This document shows, piece after piece, positions 1 to 6,980 of a stretch of 15,783 nucleotides of DNA. The number at the start of each line of letters is the position of its first letter. The first letter of the stretch is position 1. Position numbers and translations under genes: made by a program. Source of the stretch: an uncultured Clostridia bacterium (GTDB lineage: Bacteria; Bacillota; Clostridia; Christensenellales; Borkfalkiaceae); the NCBI GenBank assembly GCA_947629875.1, contig CANRFK010000018.1, positions 1 through 15,783 on the forward strand. Reading direction: 5' to 3'. A model generated the notes under the pieces. It had not been told where the DNA came from and ran no database searches. It saw only the letters and a program-made list of their open reading frames with translations.

Positions 1-86
1 CCGCCCTCGAAGGCGACGGGATACCGCCCGTACGTGTGCGCGAGATAGGTCTCGTCAAGTTGTTTGATTTCCGAAAATTCCGCCAT
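1..86 (-). CDS. argD: Acetylornithine aminotransferase, N-terminal fragment
   Basis: The first 28 codons of a gene cut by the window edge, starting at the ATG read from 86 on the minus strand. The peptide begins MAEFSEIKQLDETYLAHTYG and continues RYPVAFEGG, which matches the opening of class-III acetylornithine aminotransferases, where an LDxxYxxxTY(G/x)RxP stretch is usual. The family is PLP-dependent and converts N-acetylglutamate semialdehyde to N-acetylornithine with glutamate as amino donor. An AGGGAAAGAT ribosome-binding site precedes the ATG. It lies downstream of argB in the same direction, which supports the call, although a terminator and a second hairpin separate the two. The active-site lysine lies outside the window, so function rests on the N-terminus and on context. 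Confidence 0.82.
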   Translation of the reverse strand, partial: MAEFSEIKQLDETYLAHTYGRYPVAFEG

Positions 87-116
87 ATCTTTCCCTATTT
101 CTGAAACAATTTTTTG

Positions 117-152
117 GAAAATTCTATTTTTCTTCGGAAAAATAGAATTTTC
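117..152. other. Perfect 16-bp AT-rich hairpin in the argB-argD gap
   Basis: Arms 117-132 and 137-152 are exact reverse complements and enclose four bases. Read on the plus strand the loop is C(TTCG)G, the very stable UUCG tetraloop; read on the minus strand (the direction of argB and argD) the loop is CGAA. The arms are A/T-rich, unlike the surrounding GC-rich DNA. Neither side has a long uninterrupted T tract, so it is not a textbook terminator, but it could act as an attenuator or 5' leader structure for argD or as a processing site. What is seen is the palindrome; its role is inference. Confidence 0.6.
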
Positions 153-169
153 TCAAATCTCCCTCTTTC

Positions 170-202
170 TCCGTGAAAAATAGGGTGACCCGCAGGTCGC
201 CC
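170..202 (-). terminator. Intrinsic terminator after argB
   Basis: Four bases beyond the argB stop the minus strand reads GGGCGACC, TGCG, GGTCACCC, an 8-bp stem (183-190 with 195-202, one G-T pair), followed by TATTTTTC. A GC-rich stem and a short U run right after a stop codon are the standard rho-independent signal. It implies that argD, immediately beyond, is expressed only by read-through or from its own unseen promoter. Confidence 0.78.
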
Positions 203-205
203 TTT

Positions 206-1063
206 TCAGTCGCCCTTTACAAACATCGTGCCCATTCCCTCATCGGAGAGAAGTTCAAGCAAAATGGAATGCTTCACCCTTCCGTCGGTGATGAACACCC
301 TTCCCACGCCCTTGCGGATGGCCTCGCGGCAGCACTGCACCTTGGGGATCATGCCGCCCGAGATGATGCCCTCCTTCACGAGCGCGGGGATATCCGAGAC
401 GTACACCTTGCGGATGAGGCTGTCCTCGTCGTTTTTATCGCGCATGAGCCCCTTGATGTCCGTCATGAGGATGAGGCTCTCGGCCTTCAATGCGCCCGCA
501 ATGGCAGAGGCCGCCGTATCGGCATTTACATTGTAGATATTGCCCTCGTTGTCGTAGCCGACGGTGGAGATGACAGGCAGGTACCCCGCGCCGAGGCAGG
601 AGAGAATGAGCTCGGTATCCACCGCCTCTATTTTGCCGACGAAGCCCAGCTCTTCGCTCTCCTTGGAGCAGAGGAGCATCTTTCCGTCGATGCCCGAGAG
701 CCCCACAGCCTTCGCGCCGAGTTCGCCGAGGATATGCACAAGCGACTTGTTGACCTTCCCCGCGAGCACCATGCGCACGACTTCGGCGGTCTCCGCGTCG
801 GTGTAGCGCAGGCCGTTCACGAAGCGCGAATTTATCCCCATGCGGGAGAGGGTCTCTGTAATTTCAGGCCCCCCGCCGTGCACGAGCACCACCTTGATGC
901 CCACGAAGCGGAGGATGGTCAAGTCGCGCATGACGGACTGTTTCAGCGCGTCGTCGGTCATGGCGTTTCCGCCGTACTTGATGACGAGAATTTTATCGCG
1001 GTATTTCTCGATATACGGCATCGCCTCGAGCAAAAATTCCGCCTGTTGTTGTTTGATATCCAT
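206..1063 (-). CDS. argB: Acetylglutamate kinase, probably arginine-sensitive type
   Basis: Cytosolic kinase that phosphorylates N-acetylglutamate with ATP, the second step of arginine synthesis. The 285 residues show the amino-acid kinase motifs in order: KYGGNAM (29-35) with the catalytic lysine, VHGGGPEI (61-68), GLSGIDG (121-127), NVNADTAASAIAG (178-190), LMTDIKGL (199-206) and SGGMIPK (235-241) with the second lysine. Before the first strand there is a helix of about 25 residues containing LLEAMPYIEKY. Such an N-helix is typical of hexameric, arginine-inhibited enzymes and absent from the shorter E. coli form, so feedback inhibition by arginine is likely (inference). The ATG at 1063 is preceded by only a weak GGGTAAG site. 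argJ lies upstream across a 427-base repeat-filled gap with no visible promoter; a terminator follows. Confidence 0.97.
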   Translation of the reverse strand: MDIKQQQAEFLLEAMPYIEKYRDKILVIKYGGNAMTDDALKQSVMRDLTILRFVGIKVVLVHGGGPEITETLSRMGINSRFVNGLRYTDAETAEVVRMVLAGKVNKSLVHILGELGAKAVGLSGIDGKMLLCSKESEELGFVGKIEAVDTELILSCLGAGYLPVISTVGYDNEGNIYNVNADTAASAIAGALKAESLILMTDIKGLMRDKNDEDSLIRKVYVSDIPALVKEGIISGGMIPKVQCCREAIRKGVGRVFITDGRVKHSILLELLSDEGMGTMFVKGD

Positions 1064-1080
1064 AATCTTACCCGTTTTTT

Positions 1081-1150
1081 CTTTAAGGCCTACCCATTTC
1101 CAAGCCTTTAAGGTTCACCCTACTTCAAGGCCTACCCTTTCTCAAAGGGC
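1081..1150. repeat. Short imperfect tandem repeat in the argB leader
   Basis: AAGGCCTACCC occurs at 1085-1095 and again at 1127-1137, with a diverged copy (AAGGTTCACCC) between them from about 1109 and a weaker one (AAAGGGCACCC) from 1144. On the minus strand these read as repeated GGGTAGGCCTT blocks in the last 80 bases before the argB start; the ribosome-binding region itself, CGGGTAAG, resembles one more unit. AAGGCCTT is self-complementary. The function is unknown; it could be an operator array or simply another intergenic repeat. Confidence 0.6.
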
Positions 1151-1235
1151 ACCCGCAGGGCGTGCCTTGTGCTGAGGCTCCGCCGTAGGCGGTGGTGGGG
1201 ATTTTCCTTCTCCTCTTCGGGCGTATTCCCCGTTT

Positions 1236-1490
1236 CGCCCCCCGCTCGGGGCTTCCTTGTCTCGCCCCCTCCTCGGAGCCTTCCTCTCTGCCCCCGCCAC
1301 GGGAGCCTTCCTTACTTGCCCCCTCCTCGGGAGGGGGGGCAGGGGGGTGGGGTAACTTGCTGTCCCCTTTATTCCCGCGTCATTCTGCCCCGCGCGCACT
1401 ATTTGTCTACTTAGCGCGGCACGAGGAGCGTAGCGACGAAGTACTGGAGCGTAGCGACGGAAGAATCCCGAAAAACGAAGTCCGCCCTCT
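1236..1490. repeat. Intergenic repeat block A (argJ-argB gap)
   Basis: A mosaic of modules shared with the other repeat blocks but in inverted orientation. Running down from 1490, directly after the argJ stop: the CGGACTTCGTTTTTCGGG / GATTCTT module (1457-1485); two copies of GGAGCGTAGCGACG (1425-1438, 1446-1459); CAGAATGACGCGGGA (about 1374-1388); a C-run module (1319-1352) matching 7272-7309 and 11361-11396; then about 3.5 tandem units of 27-28 bases (1236-1335) sharing GGCTCCCGAGGAGGGGGC with block B. The rest of the gap, 1151-1235, holds only a short GGCTCCGCCGTAGGCGG palindrome-like patch. The short open frames here look non-coding. No promoter was seen. Confidence 0.85.
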
Positions 1491-2705
1491 TCACGTCCTG
1501 TAATCGCCGTTGATCTTCACGTAGTCGTAGGTGAGGTCGCACCCCCACGCCGTCGCGCTTCCGCGGCCGTCGCCCGCGCGCACGTCGATGTCAATTTCCT
1601 TCTCCGAGAGCACTTTCTTCGCGAATTCTTCGGAGAACTCCACGCCCGCGCCCTCTCTGCAAACGGGCAAAATTCCCGCCTTGGAGCGAAAATCCACGTC
1701 GATCTTGTCAATATCGAGGTTGGCGCCCGAGTAGCCGAGCGCGCACAGCACCCTGCCCCAGTTGGCGTCGGCGCCGAACATGGCGGCCTTCAACAAATCG
1801 GAGCACACCACGGCTTTCGCCGCAATGCGCGCGTCCTTTCTCGTCCTTGCCCCCTTCACGGTGCACTCGAGGAGCTTGGTCGCCCCCTCGCCGTCGGCGG
1901 CGAGCATGCGGCAGAGCGCCACCGTCACCTTGTGGAGAGCCCGCTTGAAGGCATTGTAATCCGCCCCCGCCGCGGTAATTTCCCTGTTGCCCGCGAGCCC
2001 GCTCGCCATGATGCACAGGGTATCGTTGGTGGAGGTGTCGCGGTCGACGGAGAGCATGTTGAAGGAGGTCTTCACGTCCTCGGAGAGCGCCCTTTGCAGC
2101 ATTTCGGGAGAGATGGCGGCGTCCGTCGTCACAAAACAGAGCATGGTCGCCATGTTGGGGCAGATCATGCCCACGCCCTTGGCGATCGCCCCGATGCGGC
2201 ACGTTTTTCCGCCCGCTTCAAAGGCGAAAGAGACCTCTTTTTTGTAGGTGTCCGTCGTCATGATGGCCTCCGCCGCGGCGGAAGAGCCATCGCCGAGCCC
2301 CTTTACAAGCGCCTCCATGCCCCCTTCGATGGGCTCGAGCGAAAGTTTTTGCCCGATAACGCCCGTCGAGGCGACGAGCACGTCGACTGCGGGAATGCCC
2401 GCGAACCTTTCGACGAGGGCGCACATGCCCTCCGCGATCTCGATGCCGTCCGCATTGCAGGTGTTGGCGTTGCCGCTGTTCACGATGACGGCGCGCGCAT
2501 GGCCGTCCGCAAGGTGCGCTTTCGTCACAAGAATGGGCGCGCCCTTCACGAGGTTGGTGGTATATACCCCCGCCGCCGCACAGCGCACGTCGCTCACGAT
2601 GAGGGCGAGGTCTTTCTTTTCTTTGTTTTTGCGGATCCCGCAGTGAACGCCGTTCGCGCGAAACCCTTTGGGCGCGCACACGCCGCCCGGAATTTTCTTT
2701 ATCAT
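1491..2705 (-). CDS. argJ: Bifunctional ornithine acetyltransferase / N-acetylglutamate synthase
   Basis: ArgJ moves the acetyl group from N-acetylornithine to glutamate, closing the acetyl cycle; many members can also use acetyl-CoA to make N-acetylglutamate. The 404 residues are full length. The self-cleavage region is clear: KGVGMICPNMATMLCF places the cut between Ala186 and Thr187, Thr187 becoming the nucleophile of the beta chain. The N-terminal part has VNSGNANTCN (75-84) and ASTGVIGQ (112-119), and the C-terminus ends in the characteristic AWGCDLTYDYVKINGDYRT. The ATG at 2705 overlaps the argC stop as ATGA, with AAGGAT upstream, so translation is probably coupled. Whether it is mono- or bifunctional cannot be told from sequence. 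No separate argA is in view. Confidence 0.96.
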   Translation of the reverse strand: MIKKIPGGVCAPKGFRANGVHCGIRKNKEKKDLALIVSDVRCAAAGVYTTNLVKGAPILVTKAHLADGHARAVIVNSGNANTCNADGIEIAEGMCALVERFAGIPAVDVLVASTGVIGQKLSLEPIEGGMEALVKGLGDGSSAAAEAIMTTDTYKKEVSFAFEAGGKTCRIGAIAKGVGMICPNMATMLCFVTTDAAISPEMLQRALSEDVKTSFNMLSVDRDTSTNDTLCIMASGLAGNREITAAGADYNAFKRALHKVTVALCRMLAADGEGATKLLECTVKGARTRKDARIAAKAVVCSDLLKAAMFGADANWGRVLCALGYSGANLDIDKIDVDFRSKAGILPVCREGAGVEFSEEFAKKVLSEKEIDIDVRAGDGRGSATAWGCDLTYDYVKINGDYRT

Positions 2706-3652
2706 ACCGTATCCTTGTTATTTTGACATAAGCCGAGCGTTTCGTCAAGTTTCAGCGCGAGGTTCATGTTCTGCACCGCCGCACCCGAAGCCCCCTTGCC
2801 GAGATTGTCGAGCCGCGCCGAGAGCAAGATCTGCTCCTCATTGCCCCCGACGAAAATTTCCAGCATGTTGGTGCCCACGAGTTTTGCCGCGGAGAGGTAT
2901 CCATCCTCGGAGTTTTGCGTCACAGAGATAAACCTATGTCTCGCATAGTACTCTGCAAAATGGCCAAAAACCTCATCTCTCCCCCAATTTTTCAATAAAA
3001 GCCGCCGAAACAGGGGCACGGAGACCGTCATTCCCGCATAAAAGTCGCACACATACGGGTTAAAGACGGGCGGATGGGAAAGCCCCGCAATTTTCGTCAT
3101 CTCGGGCAAGTGCTTGTGGGAAAGCGTGAGCGCATAGAGGCGCGGGGCCTTCAAAAGCCCGCTTCTCTCTTCTGCTTCGTACTCCGCAATGCCCTTTTTG
3201 CCCGCGCCCGAGTAGCCGCTCACGGCGTGGCAGACGAAGGGATAATCGGGAGATACGATGCCGCCCGCAACCAGCGGATAGACGATGGATAAAAACCCGC
3301 TCGCGTAGCACCCGGGGTTGGCGATGCGCTTGCTTCCCGCGATCTTTTCGCGGAAGGCGGGCGCAAGTTCGGGAAAACCGTATGCCCACCCCTCCTCGGT
3401 GCGGTGCGCCGTCGAGGCGTCGATGACGATGGTCGCGGGGTTTTCCACGAGCCCCGCCGCCTCGCGCGCCGCGTCGTCGGGCAGGCACAAAAAGACGACG
3501 TCCGCTTTGTTCATCGCCTCCTTGCGGGCGGCCACGTCCTTCCGTTTCTCCTCGGGAAGGGTCAGAAGTTCCACGTCCCCGCGCGAAGCGAGCCGCTCGT
3601 AAATTTGCAGGCCGGTCGTCCCCGCCTTGCCGTCGATGAATGCGCGGATCAT
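2702..3652 (-). CDS. argC: N-acetyl-gamma-glutamyl-phosphate reductase, short (type 2) form
   Basis: NADPH-dependent reductase for step three of arginine synthesis. The open frame runs further upstream inside argG, but the start chosen is the ATG at 3652: it overlaps the argG stop as ATGA, has AAAGGA just before it, and begins with MIRAFIDGKAGTTGLQIYER, the expected nucleotide-binding opening. The protein is 316 residues, shorter than the common form of about 340. The N-terminal DGKAGTTGLxIYERL and ELLTLPEEKRKD pattern fits the type 2 ArgC subfamily. The catalytic cysteine is Cys115 in ANPGCYASG; HAVSGYSGAGKKG and the histidine-rich SHKHLPEM follow. It sits between argG and argJ with overlaps on both sides, a strong sign of a single transcript. 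Confidence 0.95.
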   Translation of the reverse strand: MIRAFIDGKAGTTGLQIYERLASRGDVELLTLPEEKRKDVAARKEAMNKADVVFLCLPDDAAREAAGLVENPATIVIDASTAHRTEEGWAYGFPELAPAFREKIAGSKRIANPGCYASGFLSIVYPLVAGGIVSPDYPFVCHAVSGYSGAGKKGIAEYEAEERSGLLKAPRLYALTLSHKHLPEMTKIAGLSHPPVFNPYVCDFYAGMTVSVPLFRRLLLKNWGRDEVFGHFAEYYARHRFISVTQNSEDGYLSAAKLVGTNMLEIFVGGNEEQILLSARLDNLGKGASGAAVQNMNLALKLDETLGLCQNNKDTV

Positions 3653-4875
3653 TTCCTTTGCGCGTCGAGAAGCGCCTTCACCTTGATGGGCAGTCCGAAG
3701 AGATTGATGAAGCCCTCGCTGTCCTTCTGCGAGTACGCGCCGCCGTCGTCCGAGAAGGTGGCGATCGTTTCGCTGTACAGGGAGTACGGCGAGGAAATGC
3801 CCGCGCTCGTCACGTTGCCCTTGTAGATGCGCAACTTCACGTCGCCCGTCACCGTCTCCTGCGTCTTTGTAACAAAGGCGGAGAGCGCCTCGCGGAGCGG
3901 GGTGAACCACTGCCCGTCGTACACCATTTCGCCGAACTTCACCGCGACGAGCTGCTTGTAGTGCATCGTGGCCTTGTCGAGCGTGATGGTCTCGAGGAGC
4001 CTGTGCGCCTCGTATAAAATCGTGCCGCCGGGGGTCTCGTACACCCCGCGCGACTTCATGCCGACGAGGCGGTTTTCCACAAGATCCGCAAGCCCCACGC
4101 CGTTTTTGCCGCCGATCTCGTTGAGTTTTTCGATGAGCTCCACCGCGCCCACCTCTTTTCCGTCGAGCATCGTGGGCACGCCCTTTTCAAAGTGAAGCGT
4201 CACATAAGTGGGCTTATCGGGTGCCTGCAAGGGCGAGACGCCCATCTCGAGGAATCCCGCCTTTTCGTACTGCGGTTCGTTTTCGGGCTCCTCCAAGTCC
4301 AGCCCCTCGTGCGAGAGGTGCCACAGGTTTTTATCCTTGGAATAGTTGGTTTCGCGGTTGATTTTGAGGGGAATGTTGTGCGCCTCGGCGTACTCGATCT
4401 CCTCCTCGCGGCTCTTGATGTTCCAGATGCGCCACGGGGCGATGATCTTCATTTCGGGCGCGAACGCCTTGATGGCGAGCTCGAAGCGCACCTGATCGTT
4501 GCCCTTGCCCGTACAGCCGTGGCAGATGGCGTCGGCGCCCTCCTTCTTTGCGATCTCCACGATGGCCTTCGCGATGACGGGGCGCGCAAACGAAGTGCCG
4601 AGAAGGTACTTGTCCTCATACACCGCGCCCGCCTGCATGGTCGGGAAGATGTAGTCCTCTACAAATTCCTTCTTCAAATCGAGCACATACAACTTGGATG
4701 CACCCGTCTTTTTGGCTTTTTCTTCGAGCCCGTCGAGTTCGGTGCCCTGCCCCACATCGCCCGAGACGGCGATGACCTCGCAGCCGTCGTAGTTCTCCTT
4801 GAGCCACGGGATGATGATGGAGGTATCGAGGCCGCCCGAATAGGCGAGCACCACTTTCTTGATTTTCTTTGCCAT
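3649..4875 (-). CDS. argG: Argininosuccinate synthase
   Basis: Joins citrulline and aspartate using ATP to give argininosuccinate. The 408-residue protein has the PP-loop AYSGGLDTS (11-19), GTSFARP (93-99), HGCTGKGNDQVRFE (119-132) for substrate and ATP contacts, and later REINRETNYS-like and GRPVG-region equivalents (KINRETNYSKDKNLWHLS). Length and motif order are normal. The ATG at 4875 has AGGAG eight bases upstream. It is the first arg gene of the group, followed by argC with a 4-base overlap. argH, often adjacent in Clostridia, is not in the window. The preceding small membrane-protein gene ends 93 bases upstream with no terminator visible, so co-transcription with it is possible. Confidence 0.97.
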   Translation of the reverse strand: MAKKIKKVVLAYSGGLDTSIIIPWLKENYDGCEVIAVSGDVGQGTELDGLEEKAKKTGASKLYVLDLKKEFVEDYIFPTMQAGAVYEDKYLLGTSFARPVIAKAIVEIAKKEGADAICHGCTGKGNDQVRFELAIKAFAPEMKIIAPWRIWNIKSREEEIEYAEAHNIPLKINRETNYSKDKNLWHLSHEGLDLEEPENEPQYEKAGFLEMGVSPLQAPDKPTYVTLHFEKGVPTMLDGKEVGAVELIEKLNEIGGKNGVGLADLVENRLVGMKSRGVYETPGGTILYEAHRLLETITLDKATMHYKQLVAVKFGEMVYDGQWFTPLREALSAFVTKTQETVTGDVKLRIYKGNVTSAGISSPYSLYSETIATFSDDGGAYSQKDSEGFINLFGLPIKVKALLDAQRK

Positions 4876-4968
4876 GCTGTTTACTCCTGAAAGCCTTTGC
4901 TTTTTGTGATTTGATTTTGGTTTTCTATTTTGATTTTTTTATTTTCTTGGTTCTTTATTTTTTGCTTT
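4876..4968 (-). promoter_or_regulatory. A-rich leader before argG
   Basis: On the minus strand this gap is almost entirely A with scattered C, G and T, in sharp contrast to the GC-rich flanks, and ends in AGGAG before argG. AAAAAGCAAA occurs near each end. I see neither a convincing -35/-10 pair nor a clear ARG box (ArgR/AhrC operator); GAATAAAAA at the upstream end resembles only half of one. It probably works as an unstructured 5' region or UP-like segment; this is inference. Confidence 0.35.
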
Positions 4969-5430
4969 TTATTCTTCGTCCTCGTCGAGGTCGGGGTAGA
5001 ACATTCTTATCTCGTCGGCGGTGAACTGCTCCGCGCCGTGCGGGGCGAACCAAACGCGCCTGTAAAAGACGAAACTATCGCGCGAATCCTGCGTTTCAAA
5101 CGTCGCGATAAAGCGGTTTTTGCGCACCTTCACGCCCACGCAGCCGCGCTTTACATCGTAGGTGAAGATCTTGCGCTTGGTCTTTACATGAACGACCTTA
5201 TCCGTCACGTCGATGCCGAGCACGGCGCCCATCGAGATGCGGAGCGCATAGACGGCGTAGACGACGATGTACCCCACGCCGAGCACGCTTGCTGCGATGA
5301 TGCACCCGAGAACCTTCATGAACGCAAACACGAGGAGGATCATCTCGGCGGCGATGGCGAAAAAGCTGAAGATGAGAAACAGCCGCTTGACGATCTTTAC
5401 GAATTTTACGATGTCTGCCTTCTCTCTCAT
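4969..5430 (-). CDS. Small two-helix membrane protein with C-terminal soluble domain
   Basis: Not recognised as a named family. The start at 5430 was chosen because it overlaps the thioesterase stop as ATGA and has GGAGG seven bases upstream; this gives 153 residues. After a charged N-terminus (MREKADIVKFVKIVKR) come two adjacent hydrophobic helices, about residues 10-31 and 33-56, with few polar residues. Residues 60-140 look like a small beta-rich domain (VTDKVVHVKTKRKIFTYDV, then VKVRKNRFIATFET), reminiscent of bacterial PH-like domains attached to two helices. The tail is acidic (DLDEDEE). The topology suggests both termini in the cytoplasm. The overlap with an acyl-ACP thioesterase gene hints at a membrane or lipid role, but this is only context. 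Confidence 0.75.
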   Translation of the reverse strand: MREKADIVKFVKIVKRLFLIFSFFAIAAEMILLVFAFMKVLGCIIAASVLGVGYIVVYAVYALRISMGAVLGIDVTDKVVHVKTKRKIFTYDVKRGCVGVKVRKNRFIATFETQDSRDSFVFYRRVWFAPHGAEQFTADEIRMFYPDLDEDEE

Positions 5431-6170
5431 TTCTCTTCCTCCGCAAACCAAACGCGGAACTGCGCGATGAGCTCGTCCCCCTCTCTCGCCTCGCAGAGGC
5501 TCTCGCCCGCTCTGTCCTCGCGGAAAATTTCCAGCTCCGCGCCCTCCTTCGCCTGCTTGATGTAGGCGATTTGGAATGCCTTGACGGGGCGGGCTTTGAG
5601 CTCCTCCATCGTGAAGCAGTCCATGAAGAAATCGGCGTACTTCGCGTTGTTGGCGTGAAGGTAGTGGTCGCAGTCGGAGACGCGCACGGTGCGCAAAATG
5701 CGCGTTCCGTCATTGACGCGCGGGATTTTCCATGCGGGCGCCGTCGTCGTCTTTTCGTCGCGGTACGGGCAATTTTCGTGCACCGCGCCGAGGCGGTCGG
5801 GCGTCAGGAGCGAGAAACTTTTGAGATCCACAAGGCACCAGCGCGCGGCAAAATTGGCGACAACTTCGCCGCTTTTTGCAAGCACGCGGCTGTCGCGTTC
5901 GAAAATGACGTGGCGGGGCGGAAGCGGCCACGTTTCCACCGAAATTTGTTCGCCGAGTTTTATGGGGCGGAAAAATTCGCAATAGGTGTTCACGACGACG
6001 AACCCGCACCCGATCTTTTTGAGCGCATCGTAGCCGAAGCCGAGTTCATCCGCACTCGCCCCCGCCGATTCCTGCACGAGGGAAAGGAGCGCGAAGAGCG
6101 AGAGCTCGTCCTTAAAATCGAAGTCGGAATACCGCAATGTATATTGCTTCGTATTGCAATATTTTTCCAT
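5427..6170 (-). CDS. Acyl-ACP thioesterase (FatA/FatB-like, double hot-dog)
   Basis: Releases fatty acids from acyl carrier protein in the cytosol. The 247 residues form two hot-dog halves. The first opens with YTLRYSDFDFKDELSLFALL and LVQESAGASADELGFGYDAL, the helix pattern of the bacterial members of the plant-type family; the VVVNTYCEFFRPIKLGEQI stretch follows. The second half carries DCDHYLHANNAKYADFF, with His172, Asn174 and Asn175 matching the conserved HxNN active-site region. Length is usual for bacterial forms. The start is the ATG at 6170: it lies only 8 bases after a perfect -10 box and has no Shine-Dalgarno, so the message is probably leaderless. Its stop overlaps the next gene. 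Chain-length preference cannot be read from the sequence. Confidence 0.9.
   Translation of the reverse strand: MEKYCNTKQYTLRYSDFDFKDELSLFALLSLVQESAGASADELGFGYDALKKIGCGFVVVNTYCEFFRPIKLGEQISVETWPLPPRHVIFERDSRVLAKSGEVVANFAARWCLVDLKSFSLLTPDRLGAVHENCPYRDEKTTTAPAWKIPRVNDGTRILRTVRVSDCDHYLHANNAKYADFFMDCFTMEELKARPVKAFQIAYIKQAKEGAELEIFREDRAGESLCEAREGDELIAQFRVWFAEEEK
6141..6162. promoter_or_regulatory. Operator-like inverted repeat in the thioesterase 5' end
   Basis: ATATTGC (6141-6147) and GCAATAT (6156-6162) form a 7-bp inverted repeat with an 8-base spacer, inside codons 3-10 of the thioesterase and about 10-30 bases after the predicted transcription start. The position would suit a repressor site or an mRNA hairpin limiting initiation. 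No regulator is identified; it could be chance. Confidence 0.35.
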
Positions 6171-6178
6171 ACGGAAAA

Positions 6179-6207
6179 ATTATATCACGGCAAGATATAA
6201 AAGTCAA
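6179..6207 (-). promoter_or_regulatory. Sigma-A promoter of the thioesterase gene
   Basis: On the minus strand TTGACT (6207-6202), a 17-base spacer, and TATAAT (6184-6179), with TG one base before the -10 (extended -10). Transcription should begin near 6172, about two bases before the start codon at 6170. Nothing else was seen in the 6171-6278 gap, and no terminator follows the amidase gene upstream. Confidence 0.87.
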
Positions 6208-6278
6208 ACGAAATATAAAATGAGGACGCCCTTTTTCGCGCCCCCGAACAAATTCCATGCAGCTCTGTTGCGGAAAAA

Positions 6279-6980
6279 TCAGCGGATATCCGCCGCCAAA
6301 AAATTCAGCGCGCCCTGCACGATGGCGTAGGAAAGTTTTTTGCGGTAATCGCTTTGAAGGAGGAGCGCCTCGTCCTCGGCGTTGGACAAAAACCCGCACT
6401 CCACGATGACCGAGGGATATTCGCTGCAATTGAGAATGTAGTAGTCCCCTTTGAGCGCCTGCGTCTTTTTCACGCACTCGGGCATGCCGTTGAGCGCATC
6501 CTGAATGCGGACGGCGAGCGATTTGGAAGAAGCGGAACTCTCGCGGAAAAAGACCTGCGCGCCGCGGCGCGAGGAGAGCGGGAAAAAATTCTGGTGGACG
6601 GAGACGACGAGCGCGGGCGAACTTTCCCCGATGATGCGGGCGCGCTCCCGCATATCGCGCTTCTTGTAGCCCGCCGTCGCCGCGCCGTACAGCCCCGCCT
6701 CGGTGGGACGCGTCTGCACGACGGAGAAGCCCGCCTCCTCAAAGGCAGTCTGAAGCGCGCGGGACATCTCCAAATTGACGTCGCTCTCCTTGGTGCCCGT
6801 CTGGATTCCGACGACGCCGCCATCCACGCCGCCGTGCCCCGCATCGATGACGACGGTCATTTTCCGCGAGGACGACGCCGCCGAGACGAGGGCAAAAAGG
6901 CACGCGCCGAACGCCACCGCGACGGCGAGAAGGACGGCGCAAATTCCGAACGCGGCGCGGTGTTTATACAAAAAATTCAT
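6279..6980 (-). CDS. cwlD: N-acetylmuramoyl-L-alanine amidase, CwlD-like
   Basis: A zinc amidase of the Amidase_3 family that cuts the bond between muramic acid and the stem peptide. From the ATG at 6980 it has 233 residues, close to B. subtilis CwlD. Residues 8-36 form a signal-anchor or signal-peptide helix, so the enzyme acts outside the membrane. The catalytic set is complete: VVIDAGHGG (His49), KESDVNL (Glu65), VVSVHQN (His129) and VIVECGFLSN (Glu194). The frame stays open upstream to 7109, but that part is basic, unrelated, and would bury the signal helix. No Shine-Dalgarno precedes the ATG; a palindrome spans it. In spore formers CwlD helps make muramic delta-lactam in the cortex; whether this organism sporulates is unknown, so the symbol is tentative. 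Confidence 0.87.
   Translation of the reverse strand: MNFLYKHRAAFGICAVLLAVAVAFGACLFALVSAASSSRKMTVVIDAGHGGVDGGVVGIQTGTKESDVNLEMSRALQTAFEEAGFSVVQTRPTEAGLYGAATAGYKKRDMRERARIIGESSPALVVSVHQNFFPLSSRRGAQVFFRESSASSKSLAVRIQDALNGMPECVKKTQALKGDYYILNCSEYPSVIVECGFLSNAEDEALLLQSDYRKKLSYAIVQGALNFLAADIR

Noticed and set aside
1169..1503. Short open frames in block A and the equivalent frames in blocks B and D as small proteins
   Set aside because: They are proline/arginine/serine-rich translations of palindromic repeats in several frames and lack ribosome-binding sites.
1932..2726. Long plus-strand open frame opposite argJ (264 codons), and similar ones opposite nfnB, argG, mscL and malQ
   Set aside because: They lie antisense to clearly recognised genes, have no family motifs, and their composition (Arg/His/Ala-rich) is what GC-rich codon bias produces on the opposite strand.
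2702..3910. A longer argC start at 3910
   Set aside because: The extra 86 residues overlap argG out of frame and show no homology-like pattern; the ATG at 3652 overlaps the argG stop and begins with the expected nucleotide-binding motif.
4876..4968. ARG box (ArgR/AhrC operator) before argG
   Set aside because: Only GAATAAAAA resembles a half-site; there is no paired palindromic half at the right spacing.
6282..6293. Perfect 12-base palindrome GCGGATATCCGC at the end of the amidase gene
   Set aside because: It encodes the last residues (ADIR) and contains no U tract; most likely coincidental.
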